64,000 bases of DNA from Cryobacterium cryoconiti (lineage in GTDB: Bacteria > Actinomycetota > Actinomycetes > Actinomycetales > Microbacteriaceae): assembly GCF_004403065.1 (NCBI RefSeq), contig NZ_SOHA01000005.1, positions 62,001 to 126,000 of the forward strand, read 5' to 3'. The position numbers and the translations under genes are program-made. The notes beneath the pieces were generated by a model. That model was given only the letters and a program-made list of their open reading frames with translations. It had not been told where the DNA came from and made no database searches. This document shows positions 45,532-54,221 of this stretch, in pieces; the stretch's first letter is position 1; every line of letters starts with the position of its first letter.

Positions 45532-46415
45532 CGGAGAAAGTCCATCAGTGTCGGCTGAAGCACCCGGGCGGTGACCGAGAGGGCCGCCTGGTAGCTGACC
45601 TCCTGAATTTTCAGGTCCAGGATGGCCTGGCCGAGGTCCACATCCTCGATTCCGGCCCGCTGGGCCTCGAGGTTTCCTTTGTGCTGCACGAGAGTGTCCC
45701 CGGCTTTCTGGATCTGGGCCTGGCGCACACCGACATCGGTCTGCGCCGTGAGCACGGTTTTCATTCGCAAGTCTATGGCGGCGAGGTGGGTGCCGACGTT
45801 CTGGGCTCCCGAGCGCAGGTCCCCGGCGATGGTGTCGATCAGGGCGAAGACCGAAGCGGCGCCCTGGCCGAAGACGGCGGCACCGTCGGCGTCGACCCTC
45901 ACGGTGGTGTCGGCGCCGATGCGGCGGTCGACGCTGGCGGTCGGGGTGCCGGTGAACGTGAAGCCGGGGGTGAAGGCGACACCGGCATCCGAGTTGCCGG
46001 CGAAGACGGTGCGACCGAGGAAACGGGCGTTCGCCTGGGCGAGCAGGCCGTCCTTGAGGCTGTCGAGGCGAATCGCGAGGGCCTCCGTCGCGGCGGGGGA
46101 GAGGGTGCCCGTGTTGGCACCCTGCACGGTCACGTCGCGCACCTGGTTGAGCAGGTCGGTCACTGCGGACAGGGCCGTGTCGGCCGTGGTCAGCCAGCCG
46201 TCGGCGTTGTCGGCATTGCTGATGTACTGCGTCAGCGCCCGCTGCTCGGCCCGCACCGTGAGGGAGTCGGCCGTGCGCGCCGGGTCGTCGGAGGGCCGGT
46301 TGATGGCCTTCAGCGACGTGGCCCGCTCCTGCAGCTCGGCCATCCGGGCCAGGTTGGTCTGCAGGTTGGCCTGCGCGGTGCGCATCTGCGTGTGGGTGGT
46401 GACTCGGTTCAACAT
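45528..46415 (-). CDS. flgL: Flagellar hook-filament junction protein FlgL (HAP3)
   Basis: 295 aa from ATG 46415. The N-terminal flagellin-like helices (RVTTHTQMRTAQANLQTNL, INRPSDDPARTADSL) and the C-terminal helix (ALSVTARVLQPTLMDFLR) are typical. It starts two bases after flgK ends. Confidence 0.93.
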   Translation of the reverse strand: MLNRVTTHTQMRTAQANLQTNLARMAELQERATSLKAINRPSDDPARTADSLTVRAEQRALTQYISNADNADGWLTTADTALSAVTDLLNQVRDVTVQGANTGTLSPAATEALAIRLDSLKDGLLAQANARFLGRTVFAGNSDAGVAFTPGFTFTGTPTASVDRRIGADTTVRVDADGAAVFGQGAASVFALIDTIAGDLRSGAQNVGTHLAAIDLRMKTVLTAQTDVGVRQAQIQKAGDTLVQHKGNLEAQRAGIEDVDLGQAILDLKIQEVSYQAALSVTARVLQPTLMDFLR

Positions 46416-46417
46416 GG

Positions 46418-47884
46418 TTACCTTCCGACCAGTCCGGTGCGGTTGATCAGGGTGTCGAGCATCTCGTCCACGGCCGTGAGCACCCGGGCGGCACCCTGGT
46501 AGGCGTGCTGGAACATCAGCAGGTTCACGTTCTCCTCGTCGAGGTCGACCGAGGAGTTCGCCAGCTGCGCGTTCACCGCGGTGGTCGCGGTGACATCGGC
46601 GAGGGATGCCTGACGCAGTTCGCTCTTGGTCTTCACGGCCAGCGAGGTGACGAAGTTCGCCCAGTCGGTGCTGGGGGACCGCACCGGGTTGCCGGTGCCG
46701 TCCACGGCCTTGCCGGCGCCGAGCTGGGCGATCTGGTCGGCGATGGAGCCGTCGAGGGCTCCGTTCGCGCTGACCCCGGTCGTGAGTTCGGCGGCGGCCG
46801 TCGGGATGACGGACAGGCCGAGCGCGGCCGGACCGGTGGCTGCCGTGCCGAAGAAGGCGCCCGGCAGGGAGGAGTTGTCGCCGGCGGAGTAGATCGTGTT
46901 GACCTTCGCCGCCAGGTTCGTGGCGAAGGTGTTGTAGGCCGTCGCGGCTTCGGCGAGGGCGCCGCCGGTGCCGCCGGCATCCGCTCGGGCCAGCAGGGAG
47001 AGCGACCCGGCGAGCTCGCCGCCGTCGATGCCGATCGCACCGGCGCGGTCGGCCCACTCCACGCGCACCGCGCCGGAGGTGCCGGCTGGGTCGGTGAGCC
47101 CGTTCGGGCCGTCGAGGGTGCGCGGACCGCGGGCCACCAGGGCCCGGGCGGAGTCCCCGGCGACCAGGGCGTTGCCGCCCACGAGCACGTCGACGGTTCC
47201 GTCGGAACGGTCGACGACGCTGCCGCCGGTGAGGGCCGCGAGGGTCGTGGTGAGCAGGCTGCGCTGGTCGATGAGCTCGTTGGCGTTGCCGCCGCCGGCG
47301 ACCGTCTGGCGGATGCGCGCATTCAGCTCGGCCACCTGCCCGGCGGCTCCGTTGATCTCGGCCACCATGGTGTCGACGCTGCCGCGCTCGGCGGACCACT
47401 GGGCTGCGACCGCCTGGTAGCCCGTGCGGATCTGCGCGGTGAGGAGCCCGGCCTGGCCGAGCAGCACCCCGGCCGGGGCGGAGTCGTCGGCGGAGTTCGC
47501 CACGCCCTGCCAGCCGGCCCAGAACTCCTGCAGTTGGGCGGAGAGCCCGTTCTCGCCGGGTTCGTTCATCGAGACCTCGACCGCGCTCAGCGCGTTGGCC
47601 CGCACCGCGGAGTAGCCGGCGACGGCGGCGCTGGAGCGCACCTGGGCGTCCAGCGAGGCGCTGCCGAGGCGGGCGATCCCGTCGACGGAGACACCCTGGC
47701 CGGGGCGCACGCCGGCGCTCATCAGGCCGAGCCGGACCGCGGCATCCACGGCGGATGTCGTCACGCGCTGCCGCGTGTAACCGTCGGTGTTGGCGTTGGC
47801 GATGTTCTGGCCCACGACCTCGAGCCCCTGGCGGGCGGCAACCAGGCCGGTGTACGCGGTGTTGAGTCCTCCGAAGGTGCTCAT
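46418..47884 (-). CDS. flgK: Flagellar hook-associated protein FlgK (HAP1)
   Basis: 488 aa from ATG 47884. The N-terminal rod/hook motif LEVVGQNIANANTDGYTRQRV and the C-terminal VDLDEENVNLLMFQHAYQGAARVLTAVDEMLDTLI are hallmarks. It lies seven bases after flgN. Confidence 0.95.
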   Translation of the reverse strand: MSTFGGLNTAYTGLVAARQGLEVVGQNIANANTDGYTRQRVTTSAVDAAVRLGLMSAGVRPGQGVSVDGIARLGSASLDAQVRSSAAVAGYSAVRANALSAVEVSMNEPGENGLSAQLQEFWAGWQGVANSADDSAPAGVLLGQAGLLTAQIRTGYQAVAAQWSAERGSVDTMVAEINGAAGQVAELNARIRQTVAGGGNANELIDQRSLLTTTLAALTGGSVVDRSDGTVDVLVGGNALVAGDSARALVARGPRTLDGPNGLTDPAGTSGAVRVEWADRAGAIGIDGGELAGSLSLLARADAGGTGGALAEAATAYNTFATNLAAKVNTIYSAGDNSSLPGAFFGTAATGPAALGLSVIPTAAAELTTGVSANGALDGSIADQIAQLGAGKAVDGTGNPVRSPSTDWANFVTSLAVKTKSELRQASLADVTATTAVNAQLANSSVDLDEENVNLLMFQHAYQGAARVLTAVDEMLDTLINRTGLVGR

Positions 47885-47891
47885 GGGGGCG

Positions 47892-48377
47892 CTACACCGT
47901 CTGGTCGAACAGTCGGGACCCGGTCGTGCGCAGGTCGGCGGTGCCGTGGGCGTCGTAGGTGTGGGAGTTCGTGCGCACGTCGGCCAGGGTCTCCTGGCTG
48001 GAACGCGCGGCGGAACGCAGCAGCTGCTCGTTGGCGTCGCGCAGCTCCTTGATCTGGCTGGTGAGTTCGCCCATGGCCTTGAGGTGGGCCGCCATGATCT
48101 CGGTCCAGGGGCCGGCGGGGGCGTGGGCCACGAGTTCGCGCAGCGTGGCGTCTTCAGTGGTGCCCCAGCCGAGGGCGACGGCGGCCACCTCGACCGAACG
48201 GGCCAGGCCGGCCTCGCGCACATGGCCGAGCACCTGCTCCACCTCGCGGGTGCCCTGCTGCAGCCAGCGGGTCTTGCCGTTGGTCAGGAGCAGCTGTTCC
48301 TCGTCGAGTTTGAAGACGAGCAGTTCGAGAAGCTCTCGCTCACGCCACAGCAACGCTGATAGTTCATTGGCGCCCAT
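47892..48377 (-). CDS. flgN: FlgN-like flagellar export chaperone
   Basis: 161 aa from ATG 48377. An all-helical protein of the FlgN type (ALLWRERELLELLVFKLDEEQLLLTNGKTRWL at the start), which holds FlgK and FlgL before export. First gene of the leftward operon; a FliA-type promoter lies upstream at 48453-48479. Confidence 0.85.
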   Translation of the reverse strand: MGANELSALLWRERELLELLVFKLDEEQLLLTNGKTRWLQQGTREVEQVLGHVREAGLARSVEVAAVALGWGTTEDATLRELVAHAPAGPWTEIMAAHLKAMGELTSQIKELRDANEQLLRSAARSSQETLADVRTNSHTYDAHGTADLRTTGSRLFDQTV

Positions 48378-48452
48378 GTGTCCTCCACCTGCCCTTCGTC
48401 TGGTGCGGCGGCCTCTCGCGCGGAACGCGCACGCCACCGGTTCACAGCATGA

Positions 48453-48479
48453 CTATCGACCGGTGAGCGCGCCCGGTAA
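48453..48479 (-). promoter_or_regulatory. FliA (sigma-28) type promoter of the flgN-flgK-flgL-fliW operon
   Basis: Reading leftward: TTAC-N15-GTCGATAG, the same layout as the fliC and flgB promoters here, 75 bases before flgN. It matches the sigma-28/sigma-D form TAAA-N15-GCCGATAA with substitutions. Confidence 0.65.
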
Positions 48480-48579
48480 GGGGCCGTATCGATTCAGCCT
48501 GTCAGCCGGGCCTGTGCGTGTCCACTGAAAGGGGGACAGAATCGGTGCAGATTCGCGGTCGTTCGACGAAAATCGCGGG

Positions 48580-48619
48580 TTTGCCCCGTTCTGGGGGTTC
48601 ATTTGCCCCGTTGTGGGGG
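48580..48619. repeat. Two 18-bp direct repeats, candidate operator pair
   Basis: TTTGCCCCGTTCTGGGGG (48580-48597) and TTTGCCCCGTTGTGGGGG (48602-48619) differ at one base and start 22 bases apart, about two helical turns. Each is itself a dyad (CCCC...GGGG). Position between the divergent flagellar units suggests a binding site for a flagellar master regulator. Confidence 0.7.
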
Positions 48620-48822
48620 CGATCCGGCGCTGACCGCTCCCGGAGGGGCCTCTATTTTTAACTCAGGCAGATAAGTAAGTTTTTTGCCTGGGGCCCCGAA
48701 ACCCCGCAACACCTCCCTGTTTTCTGTTCATGCGTTCCCGTGCTTACCCGGCAATTCCGCGAGTCGAGGCCCCCGCCTCACTGTCGGCACAACGTAGGTA
48801 TCAAGCACCCAGGGAGTTCGCA

Positions 48823-49683
48823 GTGAATCGGGCAGAACGCAATCAGCTGGTGATCGAGAATCTCCCGCTCGTGGGCTACCTCGTCTCCGAGACCTGGGCC
48901 AAGGCCCGCCACCTCTCCCGCGACGACCTGGCCTCGGCCGGAGCTCTCGCCCTGGTCACCTCCGCGGATGCCTTCAACGCCGACCTCGGCGTGCCCTTCG
49001 GCGCGTTCGCACGCCGCCGCATCATCGGCGCTTTCGCCGACGAGATGCGCTCCAACGACTGGGCCACCCGGATGGCCCGCCGCCGCATCAAGGAGACCCG
49101 CGCCGTGCAGCAGACGCTGGCCGGCGCCCTCGGCCGGGCGGCATCCGTCGACGAGGTCGCCGCCGCCCTCGGCGTGGACCGGGAGACCGCCATCGCTGGT
49201 CTCACCGACTCCGAGCGCACCGTGTCGACCCTCGACGACGCCACCGCCGAGTTCCTGGTCTCCGACGCCGAACTTCCCGGCGACTCCCTGCTCTCCGCCG
49301 AGCGACTGGCCTACCTGCACGCCGCCATCGCGGCGCTGCCGGAGAAGATGCGCGTGATCGTGCAGCAGGTGTACTTCGACGACCGCACGGTCAAGGAGAT
49401 CGCTGCGGAGCTCGGGATCACCCACTCGGCGGTGTCCCAGCAGCGGGCGGAGGCCATCCGTCTGCTCCGCGACGGCCTCGGCACGCACTATGCCGACGAC
49501 GCCGAGGTGGAGTACGTGCCCGAGTCCCGCATCGCGCCGGCCCGCCGCAGCGCCTACCTGGCCCGGCTCGCCGACCAGGCCATGCTCGGCCTGGCCACCG
49601 CGAGCGGGGCGGCGTACGCCGATTCCGAGGGCGTCGATTCCGCCGGTTCGGAAACCCGCAAAGTTTTTTCGGTCAACGGCTAA
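48823..49683 (+). CDS. fliA: Flagellar sigma factor (sigma-28/FliA-WhiG type)
   Basis: 286 aa from GTG 48823 (AGGGAG upstream). Region 2 (LVIENLPLVGYLVSE to FARRRIIGAFADEMRSNDW), region 3 (VQQTLAGALGRAASVDEVAAALG) and region 4 (LPEKMRVIVQQVYFDDRTVKEIAAELGITHSAVSQQRAEAIRLLRDG) are complete. A tail of about 55 residues follows region 4. It would read the TNAC-N15-GYCGATAG promoters found here. Its own stop TAA is the start of the fliC -35. Confidence 0.92.
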   Translation: MNRAERNQLVIENLPLVGYLVSETWAKARHLSRDDLASAGALALVTSADAFNADLGVPFGAFARRRIIGAFADEMRSNDWATRMARRRIKETRAVQQTLAGALGRAASVDEVAAALGVDRETAIAGLTDSERTVSTLDDATAEFLVSDAELPGDSLLSAERLAYLHAAIAALPEKMRVIVQQVYFDDRTVKEIAAELGITHSAVSQQRAEAIRLLRDGLGTHYADDAEVEYVPESRIAPARRSAYLARLADQAMLGLATASGAAYADSEGVDSAGSETRKVFSVNG

Positions 49684-49707
49684 CGCGGTCTCGTCAGAGG
49701 CCGATAG
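49681..49707 (+). promoter_or_regulatory. FliA (sigma-28) type promoter of fliC
   Basis: TAAC-N15-GCCGATAG; the -35 overlaps the fliA stop codon. It lies 60 bases before fliC. The flgB promoter has the same 4 + 8 bases and the same spacer length. Confidence 0.8.
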
Positions 49708-49767
49708 CTCTCAACGTCAGGCCATGGATGGCCAGACGCTCACCACCCAATCACGGAGGATTTCATC

Positions 49768-50610
49768 ATGGGTATGCAGATCAACACCAACCTCGCGGCC
49801 AACAACACGTACCGCAACCTGGCCGCCACGCAGAACGACATGTCCAAGTCCCTGGAGAAGCTGTCCAGCGGCCTCCGCATCAACCGCGCAGCGGATGACG
49901 CGGCCGGCCTGGCCATCTCCGAGGGCCTCAAGTCGCAGGTCGGTGGCCTCACGGTCGCCAGCCGCAACGCCCAGGACGCCGTCTCGGTCATCCAGACCGC
50001 AGAAGGCTCCTTGAACGAGGTCACCTCGATCCTGCAGCGCGTCCGTGACCTCGCCGTTCAGGCCGGTAACGACTCGAACAGCGTCAAGTCTCGTGAGGCG
50101 ATCGCTACCGAGGTCACCGCACTCGGTAAAGAACTTACGCGGATCAGCGAGTCGACCAACTTCAACGGCACCAAATTGCTTGACGCCGCGGCCGGGACCA
50201 CGCCAATGACCTTCCAGATCGGTGCCGGCGGAGTCGCAGCAGCTGACCAGATCGACGTCGAACTGACTGACGTCGCTGCGATTGGCACGTTGGTGTCAGG
50301 TATGGCGGCAACCGGGTTCTCGACTTCGGCCCTTGCTCTCGCGACGATCAACGCGGTTGATGGCCACATCTCCGCTGTTTCCACCTCGCGCGCCTCGCTC
50401 GGTGCGGACCAGAACCGCTTCGAGTCCGTCATCAAGAACCTGGCCGTCTCCAAGGAGAACCTGTCGGCAGCCGGCTCGCGTATCCGCGACACCGACATGG
50501 CCGAGGAAATGGTCAAGTACACCCGTTCCAGCATCCTCTCGCAGGCCGGTACCGCCATGCTCGCGCAGGCCAACCAGTCCAACCAGGGCGTGCTGCAGCT
50601 CCTCCGCTAA
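49768..50610 (+). CDS. fliC: Flagellin
   Basis: 280 aa from ATG 49768 (GGAGG upstream). D0/D1 helices at both ends (INTNLAANNTYRNL, LSSGLRINRAADDAAGLAISE; C-terminal QAGTAMLAQANQSNQGVLQLLR), with a short variable centre (about 145-200). The centre uses more AT-rich codons than the rest of the window. Short for a flagellin, but within the known range. Confidence 0.97.
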   Translation: MGMQINTNLAANNTYRNLAATQNDMSKSLEKLSSGLRINRAADDAAGLAISEGLKSQVGGLTVASRNAQDAVSVIQTAEGSLNEVTSILQRVRDLAVQAGNDSNSVKSREAIATEVTALGKELTRISESTNFNGTKLLDAAAGTTPMTFQIGAGGVAAADQIDVELTDVAAIGTLVSGMAATGFSTSALALATINAVDGHISAVSTSRASLGADQNRFESVIKNLAVSKENLSAAGSRIRDTDMAEEMVKYTRSSILSQAGTAMLAQANQSNQGVLQLLR

Positions 50611-50650
50611 ACCGGTGAGCTGAACCTTTCGGGAAACCGCACGGTGAACT

Positions 50651-50709
50651 ATGGCTGGTGGTGACTCAAGAGATGAACTGGACCTCATCCCTCGGGCGCC
50701 ACCAGCCAT
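50651..50709 (+). terminator. Hairpin after fliC
   Basis: ATGGCTGGTGG (50651-50661) and CCACCAGCCAT (50699-50709) are exact complements, 41 bases after the fliC stop. The 37-base loop is long. Confidence 0.55.
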
Positions 50710-50794
50710 TCACGTTTCACCGGCCACACCCAGCCTGACCCACGCCTGACCCAGCAGCATCCAGCACGACCCGGCACGAGAAGGAGGTGACGAC

Positions 50795-52114
50795 ATGGTC
50801 ACAGCGATCGACGGCCTCGTCAGCGGCCTCGACACCACCAGCCTGATCAACTCGCTGATGCAGGTCGAGGCGGTTCCGCAGACCCAGCTCAAGGCCAAGG
50901 TCTCGTCGGCTCAGACCATGATCTCGGCGCTCCAGGGTCTGAACACCCAGGTTGCCGCCCTCGCCGACCTCGCCACGAAGGCGGCCAAACCGGCCGCCCT
51001 CGACGTCTACTCCGCCACCAGCAGCTCCACCGGCGTCACGGTGGCCACCTCGGCCGGCGCCGCCGCCGGCCAGCTCGACCTGGTCGTGAGCAAGCTCGCC
51101 CAGACCCAGGTCACGGTCTCCGGACCGGTCACGGTCTGGCCCGACACCAACCTCACCTTCACCAAGGCCGACGGCACCGTCACCACGGTCACGGGTGCTT
51201 CTACCTCGCTCGACGACATGGTCTCCGCCGTCAACGCGGCCGGCGCCGGCGTCACCGCCACCAAGGTCGCCGTGGGCGTCGACGGCTTCCGCCTGCAGTT
51301 CACGGCCACCGCGCCCGGCGCCGCCGCGGGCGTCACCATCTCCGGCACCACCGTGCCGATGACCCAGACCAAGGCCGCGCAGGATGCCGAGGTCACGCTC
51401 TGGGCCGGCACCCCCGCCGAGCAGAAAATCACCTCCGCGACCAACACGTTCGCCGGCATCCTGCCCGGCATGACGCTCACGGTCTCCGCAGTGTCGGTCG
51501 ATCCGGTGAGCGTGACCGTGGCCCGGGACGACGCCCGGATCAGCACGACGGCCTCAGAGATTGTCACCTCGCTCAACGGCATCTTCGCGGTGATCACGAA
51601 TCGCTCGGCGGTGAGCACCACCACCAACTCCTCCGGGGTCACCAGCACGACCGCGGGGATCTTCTCCGGCGACAGCACCATCCGCGACACCAGGCAGCGC
51701 ATCCTGTCGGCGGCCTCGATGCCCGTGAACGGGCGTTCTCCGTCGGAATACGGCATCAGTATCACCCGCTCGGGCACCATGGAGTTCGACGCGGCCAAGT
51801 TCGCGGCCGCCCTGGCCAAGGACCCATCCACGGTGAAGGCCGCCGTGACGGAGATCGCCAGCCGGGTCGCCGCCGCCGCGACCACGGCCTCCGACAAATA
51901 CGACGGGCAGCTCACCCAGAAGATCACCGGGCAGCAGTCCACCGTGCGCAACCTCGGCGACCGCATCGCCGACTGGGACCGCAGCCTGGCCACGCGCCGG
52001 GCAACCCTGCAAAGCACCTACACCGCACTGGAAACCCAGCTCGCCGCCCTGAAAGCCCAGTCCTCGTGGCTGAGCGCCCAGGTTGCCGGGCTCCCGACCT
52101 CGAGCACAGGATGA
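50795..52114 (+). CDS. fliD: Flagellar filament cap protein (HAP2)
   Basis: 439 aa from ATG 50795 behind AAGGAGGTG, a near-perfect ribosome-binding site. N-terminal DGLVSGLDTTSLINSLMQVEAVPQ and C-terminal RIADWDRSLATRRATLQSTYTALETQLA are family hallmarks. It caps the filament and folds flagellin. Overlaps fliS by ATGA. Confidence 0.95.
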   Translation: MVTAIDGLVSGLDTTSLINSLMQVEAVPQTQLKAKVSSAQTMISALQGLNTQVAALADLATKAAKPAALDVYSATSSSTGVTVATSAGAAAGQLDLVVSKLAQTQVTVSGPVTVWPDTNLTFTKADGTVTTVTGASTSLDDMVSAVNAAGAGVTATKVAVGVDGFRLQFTATAPGAAAGVTISGTTVPMTQTKAAQDAEVTLWAGTPAEQKITSATNTFAGILPGMTLTVSAVSVDPVSVTVARDDARISTTASEIVTSLNGIFAVITNRSAVSTTTNSSGVTSTTAGIFSGDSTIRDTRQRILSAASMPVNGRSPSEYGISITRSGTMEFDAAKFAAALAKDPSTVKAAVTEIASRVAAAATTASDKYDGQLTQKITGQQSTVRNLGDRIADWDRSLATRRATLQSTYTALETQLAALKAQSSWLSAQVAGLPTSSTG

Positions 52115-52554
52115 TGATGGCAGTGATGAGCATGATGGGTGGGGCCCAGGCCCGACGCGCACAGTTGAACCGCGAAGCAGTGCTCTCGGCCACGCCGGTG
52201 CGCCTGCTGACGATGCTGTACGACCGGCTGCTGCTCGACCTCGGCCGCGCCGAGATCGCGCAGAACATCGAGGACTGGGCGGTCGCCTCCGAGAACCTGC
52301 TGCACGCCCAGGCGATCGTTGCCGAACTGTCGACCTCGCTCAACGTGGACGCCTGGGAGGGCGGCGAAGGTCTGTTCGCCCTGTACACCTACGCCTCGAA
52401 CGCGTTGATGAGCGCCAACATCCATCGGGATGTCGCCCGCACCCGCGAGGCGATCGCCCTGCTCGAGCCGCTGCGGCAGACCTGGCACGAAGCCGCCGGC
52501 CTGCTGCCGGCCCAGCCCATGCAGCGTGCCGGCGGGGAGTACGGACTTGCCTAG
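52111..52554 (+). CDS. fliS: Flagellin export chaperone
   Basis: 147 aa. ATG 52111 overlaps the fliD stop; ATG at 52114, 52117 or 52126 is equally possible. Helical FliS core: VLSATPVRLLTMLYDRLLLDLGRAE and LFALYTYASNALMSANIHRD. It binds the flagellin C-terminus before export. Confidence 0.9.
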   Translation: MMMAVMSMMGGAQARRAQLNREAVLSATPVRLLTMLYDRLLLDLGRAEIAQNIEDWAVASENLLHAQAIVAELSTSLNVDAWEGGEGLFALYTYASNALMSANIHRDVARTREAIALLEPLRQTWHEAAGLLPAQPMQRAGGEYGLA

Positions 52555-52894
52555 GCAGGTGGTGCAGATCGGCGAAGGGACGAACGCACGCCGGGCGTGG
52601 CTGGAGGTTCTCGACCAGCTCGAGTCCAGCCTCGGCTCCGGTGCCCGCGACGCCGTGCTGGCCGCACCGGGGGAGCGGTTCTCCACCGGCGTGCAGTGGC
52701 GCGCCCCCGATCACCTGGGCCAGTTGCCTGCCGACCTGGAGAAGCGCGCCCGGAGCCTGATCGCCGGCCAGATCGCCCTGATCGCCACGATCGAGGATGC
52801 CCGGCGCTCCGCCGGTCTGCACCTCGCCGCCGTGCACACCATCATCTCGGCGCAGCACACCGACCAGGCCGTCTACCTCGACGTGGCCGGCTGA
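52547..52894 (+). CDS. Unknown helical protein in the FliT position
   Basis: 115 aa from TTG 52547, which has GGGGAG at 52534-52539; GTG 52559 or 52562 are alternatives. It overlaps fliS. Mostly helical, with no motif I recognise. The order fliD-fliS-X suggests a FliT-like export chaperone, but sequence similarity is not apparent. Real because it is tightly packed and followed by a terminator-like hairpin. Confidence 0.6.
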   Translation: MPRQVVQIGEGTNARRAWLEVLDQLESSLGSGARDAVLAAPGERFSTGVQWRAPDHLGQLPADLEKRARSLIAGQIALIATIEDARRSAGLHLAAVHTIISAQHTDQAVYLDVAG

Positions 52895-52947
52895 CCCTCG
52901 CCCGTTACCCTCGCCCGCGACCGTAACCACGTTCCAACTGTTCCCCG

Positions 52948-52989
52948 ATCGGACAAGTGTTGCCCGTGCGCGGGCGACACTTGTCCGAT
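52948..52989. terminator. 19-bp hairpin after the fliDS unit
   Basis: Arms 52948-52966 and 52971-52989 pair at 18 of 19 positions (plus one G-T) across a 4-base loop. There is no T-run. Confidence 0.6.
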
Positions 52990-53062
52990 TCGGCGACAGT
53001 TGCGGGGTTCGGGCCGGCGGCGTGCGGCAGGGCGTGCGGGAGAAAGTTTCGCGAGAAACTTC

Positions 53063-53089
53063 TAACGCAGCGCGGCCACCGGCCGATAG
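53063..53089 (+). promoter_or_regulatory. FliA (sigma-28) type promoter of the flgB operon
   Basis: TAAC-N15-GCCGATAG, identical in both boxes to the fliC promoter, 75 bases before flgB. Confidence 0.8.
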
Positions 53090-53164
53090 CTAGGAACGAG
53101 CAGGGATTGCTCGACCACAGGCCACGGATCGGCCGCCCTCGTTTTGCCGACGAATCGGGTATCC

Positions 53165-53506
53165 GTGTTCCAATCCGTGACCGCCACCGCCATTGTCAGT
53201 GCCCTGGACGGCCTGGCGCTGCGCCAGCGCACCATCGCGAACAACATCGCGAACGTCAACACCCCCAACTACCAGGCCAAGCGCGTGGCGTTCGAGGAGG
53301 CCCTGGCCAAATCGGTCGAAGCCGGCAGCGGCAGCACCGTCGCCACCACGGCGAGCTCGCTCGAGCCCACCCGCCTCGACGGCAATAACGTGAATCTCGA
53401 CACCGAGACCCTCTCCAACATCGACACCGTGCTGCGGTACCAGTTCGCGACGCAGGCCGCCAACGGTCCGTTCACCTCACTGCGCTCCGCGATGCGGACC
53501 AGCTGA
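53165..53506 (+). CDS. flgB: Flagellar basal-body rod protein FlgB
   Basis: 113 aa. GTG 53165 is chosen because FlgB proteins start M-F-x-S-V-T; a TTG seven codons upstream is possible. The rod motif RTIANNIANVNTPNYQAKRVAFEEAL is clear. First gene of the rod/hook operon, overlapping flgC by one base. Confidence 0.93.
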   Translation: MFQSVTATAIVSALDGLALRQRTIANNIANVNTPNYQAKRVAFEEALAKSVEAGSGSTVATTASSLEPTRLDGNNVNLDTETLSNIDTVLRYQFATQAANGPFTSLRSAMRTS

Positions 53507-53898
53507 TGACCTTCGACGCGATCGGGATCGCCGGCTCCGGCCTCACCCTGCACCGCAAGTGGCTCGACGCCGTCGCGGACAACATCGCCAACGTCAACAC
53601 GGTCACCGCCACCGACGGGGATGCCTTCCAGGCGCGCTACATCGTGGCCCAGGCCGGCCAGGGCACCACGGGCGCCTACGTCGCCGGCGCCGCTCTCGGC
53701 GACGCCGAGGGGATCCTGACCTTCGACCCGAGCAACCCTCTCGCCGACGAAGCCGGCTATGTGCGCCGTCCGGACATCGACCTGGCCGAGCAGATGAGTG
53801 CGCTGATCATGGCGCAGCGCGGCTACCAGGCCAACGCCGCCGTCGTCGACCGGGCCAAGACATCCTATGAAGCCGCACTCCAGATTGGACGCTCCTGA
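53506..53898 (+). CDS. flgC: Flagellar basal-body rod protein FlgC
   Basis: 130 aa. N-terminal GIAGSGLTLHRKWLDAVADNIANVNT and C-terminal YVRRPDIDLAEQMSALIMAQRGYQANAAVV define FlgC. One-base overlaps on both sides. Confidence 0.95.
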   Translation: MTFDAIGIAGSGLTLHRKWLDAVADNIANVNTVTATDGDAFQARYIVAQAGQGTTGAYVAGAALGDAEGILTFDPSNPLADEAGYVRRPDIDLAEQMSALIMAQRGYQANAAVVDRAKTSYEAALQIGRS

Positions 53899-54221
53899 TG
53901 ACGATCGGATCGATCAACCCGCTCCAGGCCGTGAGCGGAACAGGCTACCTCTCCGGCGTGCAGGGCGTGCAGGGTGCACCGGGCGTGCAGGGCACCGACG
54001 GCTCGGGCTTCGGCAGCGCGCTCGTCGGTGCGGTCGACAACCTGCAGCAGCTGCAGGCCACGTCCAACACCCTCGCGGTGCAGGCCGTCACCGGCAACCT
54101 GACCGACATCCACTCCGCCACCCTGGCGTCCACCCGCGCGCAGGTCACCCTCGAACTCGTCGCCGCCGTGCGTAATAAGGGTGTCGACGCGTTCAACGAG
54201 ATCATGAGGATGCAGGCCTGA
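53898..54221 (+). CDS. fliE: Flagellar hook-basal body complex protein FliE
   Basis: 107 aa. The C-terminal half (TGNLTDIHSATLASTRAQVTLELVAAVRNKGVDAFNEIMRMQ) is the FliE signature. The N-terminus has a short repeat, VQGVQGAPGVQG. FliE joins the MS ring to the rod. Confidence 0.93.
   Translation: MTIGSINPLQAVSGTGYLSGVQGVQGAPGVQGTDGSGFGSALVGAVDNLQQLQATSNTLAVQAVTGNLTDIHSATLASTRAQVTLELVAAVRNKGVDAFNEIMRMQA

Larger units (their letters stand above)
48378..48822. other. Divergent control region between flgN and fliA
   Basis: 445 bases without a gene. It holds a FliA-type promoter for flgN (48453-48479), two 18-base direct repeats (48580-48619), and CAGGCA-N15-TGCCTG (48664-48690) around an AT-rich stretch that could be the fliA promoter. 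Confidence 0.7.
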
